From Phaeoceros laevis (lineage: Eukaryota > Anthocerotophyta > Anthocerotopsida > Notothyladales), in the NCBI GenBank assembly GCA_049999765.1, contig JBNGIQ010009458.1, positions 1 to 64,000 of the forward strand: 64,000 nucleotides of DNA, read 5' to 3'. Below the pieces are notes generated by a model. That model was given only the letters and a program-made list of their open reading frames with translations. It was not told the origin of the DNA and did not search any database. A program made the translations under genes and the position numbers. Shown here one piece after another: positions 62,190-64,000 of the stretch (its first letter is position 1; the number at the start of each line of letters is the position of its first letter).

Positions 62190-64000
62190 ATGGGCGGAGG
62201 TGCCACGAGTAGCGTGGACGTGCATTGGCCTCGTTTTATTGACTCCAGCCCCTCCTCTATAGGGAGTGGCTTCGGCTATGGCAACCAGGTGATAGACGAC
62301 TACTCTCTAGCCATGGCGGCGCCTCCCTCCGTGTGGGGCAACAGCAGCAGCAGCATGTCGCAGATATCGCCCGGAGCAACAGGCAATGTGCTTAATAGTG
62401 GCTATGGCCAGCTAAATTATGGAAATGGTCTGTTCAACATGCATGTGGCCTCCCAGCTCTCCTTCAAGCCGCCGCAGGTGTCGGTGGGATTCGGGCCCGG
62501 AGCAGCATCAGGCCTAGGTGGGATCAATTTGGGTTCTCTGATGAACAATTCGTCCATTATACAAGCTGGCTCCAGGCCTATGCCGACTGCGCTAGGAACT
62601 GGAACCTTGATGGATGTCACACAAGTCGCACCTGGTCTGGGACAAACAGGAGGCTTAGCAGGCAACCGGAACCTGGTCACGGGCATGTCTCGAGCTCCTC
62701 TCTTGCAGCAGCAGCAGTCAACAGCAGGAGCCACATCTGGATTCGGGATTGGAGGGGGATTGGCAGGGACCAGTCCTTTCATGGACATGTCGACTGTCGT
62801 GCCTGGTCTACATTTGCAGCAGCAACAGCATCAGCAGCAGCAGCATGTCGGTTCTGGATTTGGAAGCCTATTCGACATGACGTCCTTCGGCTTCCCGAGT
62901 GCTTTAGACAATGGTGGCTTGCTAGGCATGCCGAGTCCTCTTCCTCAGCAGCAGGCACCGGAGCTTGCAGGCAATGTGGTGGATCTGTTGAGCATGCCGG
63001 TTTCGCTCCCTCTGCAGCAGCCAAGAGTGATGCCAGGCAGCACCGATGGGAGCTTTGTGGATCTGCCGAGCCAGTTTCAGCTCACCTCGATTCCCGACCT
63101 CCCAGACCTAGTGGGCCTTTCTGATCTAGCAGACCTGCCGTCCATTCCAGCAGCAGTCGGGACCCAGGCTTACAAGCAGGAGCCGGCGCAGAACTACATG
63201 ACTCTGTCGGCGGCAGATGCTCCTGTTACCTTCTTGGGCAGCAGCACAGGCTTGTCGGATCCCATCGTGGCCCCTCCTCTCCGGTTTGCAGACCTGAATG
63301 TGGCGTCCATCCCGTATGACAACCGCCTGGGCCTGAGGCCGGCATTTGGAACACAGCTGCCCCCGCCACTCCTCAGCAGCGGCAGGGGGGATTTAAGGGA
63401 TGCAGGCATGTCATCACTGTTTCCATCTCCTCCTGCTCTGGGAGTTCTTGGTCTACCGGGAGGATCGCTGGTGCTGGATGGATCCCGCAGCGAGCTCATC
63501 AACATCTCCAAAATGACGCCGCAGGAGATTCTCGACGCCAAGGCTCTGGCAGCCTCCAAGAACCACAGTGAGGCAGAGAGACGGCGCCGTGAGAGGATCA
63601 ACACGCATTTGGGTACTCTTAGGACGTTGCTTCCCAGCTCCACAAAGGTACTTAATTACTTCGTCTGTCAACACCAGTTTGTGTCTCTGTTCCTGTACTC
63701 CCTCCCTCTTTCCCTGTCATGCTGTCACACCACCGAGTACCGAGGCGTGTGTGTGCTAACGGTCTTGCCCGAGGTTGTTGTTTCCTTGCAGACGGACAAG
63801 GCATCTCTGTTAGGGGAGGTGATAGAGCACGTCAGAGGACTGAAACGACAGGCCGCCGAGGTGGAAGGCCCCGTTCCTTCAGAGACAGAGGAGCTCACTG
63901 TGGAGAGAGGCGAGCCCTATGCGGAGCAACCAGGCAGGCCTGTGATCAAAGTCACTGTGTGCTGCGACGATCGGCCTGGAGTGTTGACGGATCTGGCCAG
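62190..64000 (+). CDS. bHLH transcription factor with ACT-like tail (partial)
   Basis: Exon 1 (62190-63647) and exon 2 (63792 to beyond the window). The first 455 residues are low-complexity, rich in Gly, Ser, Leu and Gln (LHLQQQQHQQQQHVGSGFG), with small hydrophobic-acidic motifs (IPDLPDLVGLSDLADLPSIP) that could be activation segments. The basic region is KNHSEAERRRRERIN (residues 457-471) with His459, Glu463 and Arg467 as the E-box readers, followed by THLGTLRTLLPSSTK, then TDKASLLGEVIEHVRGLKRQ after the intron. The next stretch, VPSETEELTVE and VIKVTVCCDDRPGVLTDLA, starts the ACT-like domain of the bHLH30/32/106/107 group. The C-terminus lies outside the window. The 144-bp intron has no stop in frame. 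Confidence 0.94.
   Translation, partial: MGGGATSSVDVHWPRFIDSSPSSIGSGFGYGNQVIDDYSLAMAAPPSVWGNSSSSMSQISPGATGNVLNSGYGQLNYGNGLFNMHVASQLSFKPPQVSVGFGPGAASGLGGINLGSLMNNSSIIQAGSRPMPTALGTGTLMDVTQVAPGLGQTGGLAGNRNLVTGMSRAPLLQQQQSTAGATSGFGIGGGLAGTSPFMDMSTVVPGLHLQQQQHQQQQHVGSGFGSLFDMTSFGFPSALDNGGLLGMPSPLPQQQAPELAGNVVDLLSMPVSLPLQQPRVMPGSTDGSFVDLPSQFQLTSIPDLPDLVGLSDLADLPSIPAAVGTQAYKQEPAQNYMTLSAADAPVTFLGSSTGLSDPIVAPPLRFADLNVASIPYDNRLGLRPAFGTQLPPPLLSSGRGDLRDAGMSSLFPSPPALGVLGLPGGSLVLDGSRSELINISKMTPQEILDAKALAASKNHSEAERRRRERINTHLGTLRTLLPSSTKVLNYFVCQHQFVSLFLYSLPLSLSCCHTTEYRGVCVLTVLPEVVVSLQTDKASLLGEVIEHVRGLKRQAAEVEGPVPSETEELTVERGEPYAEQPGRPVIKVTVCCDDRPGVLTDLA

Noticed and set aside
62190-64000. Reading the bHLH region as one uninterrupted exon
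   Set aside because: The frame is open, but the 48 extra codons would sit in the middle of the bHLH domain, and the segment has clean GT-AG borders. Known family members have the junction STK/TDK here.

Overview
This is nuclear DNA of a land plant. Split genes with GT-AG introns, plant-type proteins (ALF4, TAP46, a germin-like protein, a plant bHLH) and three large intronless pentatricopeptide-repeat (PPR) genes show this. The PPR style, long PLS arrays ending in an E-type tail with a 'SWWTD' or 'SWIEQ' signature, suggests a seed-free plant, most likely a fern or fern-like lineage. That placement is inference and I cannot name a species. Gene spacing of roughly one gene per 3-4 kb implies a fairly compact genome or a gene-rich island.

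Layout. 1-5255: a large inverted repeat whose two arms each carry an intact gene for the same small, 8-cysteine secreted protein. Between the arms lies a broken but intron-bearing copy of the proteasome ATPase gene RPT5. 5260-8300: a His/Pro-rich secreted protein gene and a minisatellite. 8691-14513: two tandem paralogous PPR genes. 14594-15649: two identical tRNA-Arg(TCG) genes bracketing a PPR scrap. 16070-22610: KIAA0930-like protein, AP-5 mu subunit (8 exons resolved), ALG13 and a germin-like protein. 23810-24540: LINE reverse-transcriptase relic. 25622-32981: ALF4/glomulin-like and fumarylacetoacetase genes. 33125-35857: third PPR gene. 36300-38530: a nest of short tandem duplications, a perfect hairpin and a truncated PPR pseudogene. 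39022-40359: F-box gene. 43142-46933: a two-exon gene joining a methyl-CpG-binding-like domain to two C2H2 zinc fingers (MBD8-like). 47200-49800: repeats and SINE-like debris. 49852-50948: a three-exon gene of unknown function. 51327-56078: a head-to-head pair, TAP46 and a TLDc/MEAK7-like gene, sharing a 265-bp promoter with a G-box. 60300-64000: a long GC-rich leader and the first part of a bHLH gene that runs off the window.

There is no operon logic. The genes mostly act in separate pathways: proteolysis, vesicle sorting, N-glycosylation, tyrosine breakdown, organelle RNA processing and chromatin. The clearest functional pairing is TAP46 with the TLDc gene, both tied to TOR signalling in published work on their families. 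The strongest unexplained items are the secreted cysteine-rich twins around the dead RPT5 copy, the MBD-zinc-finger protein with a recent internal duplication, and the unknown gene at 49852-50948. All three assembly gaps (10 N each) have near-identical sequence on both sides and are probably unmerged contig overlaps or collapsed repeats.
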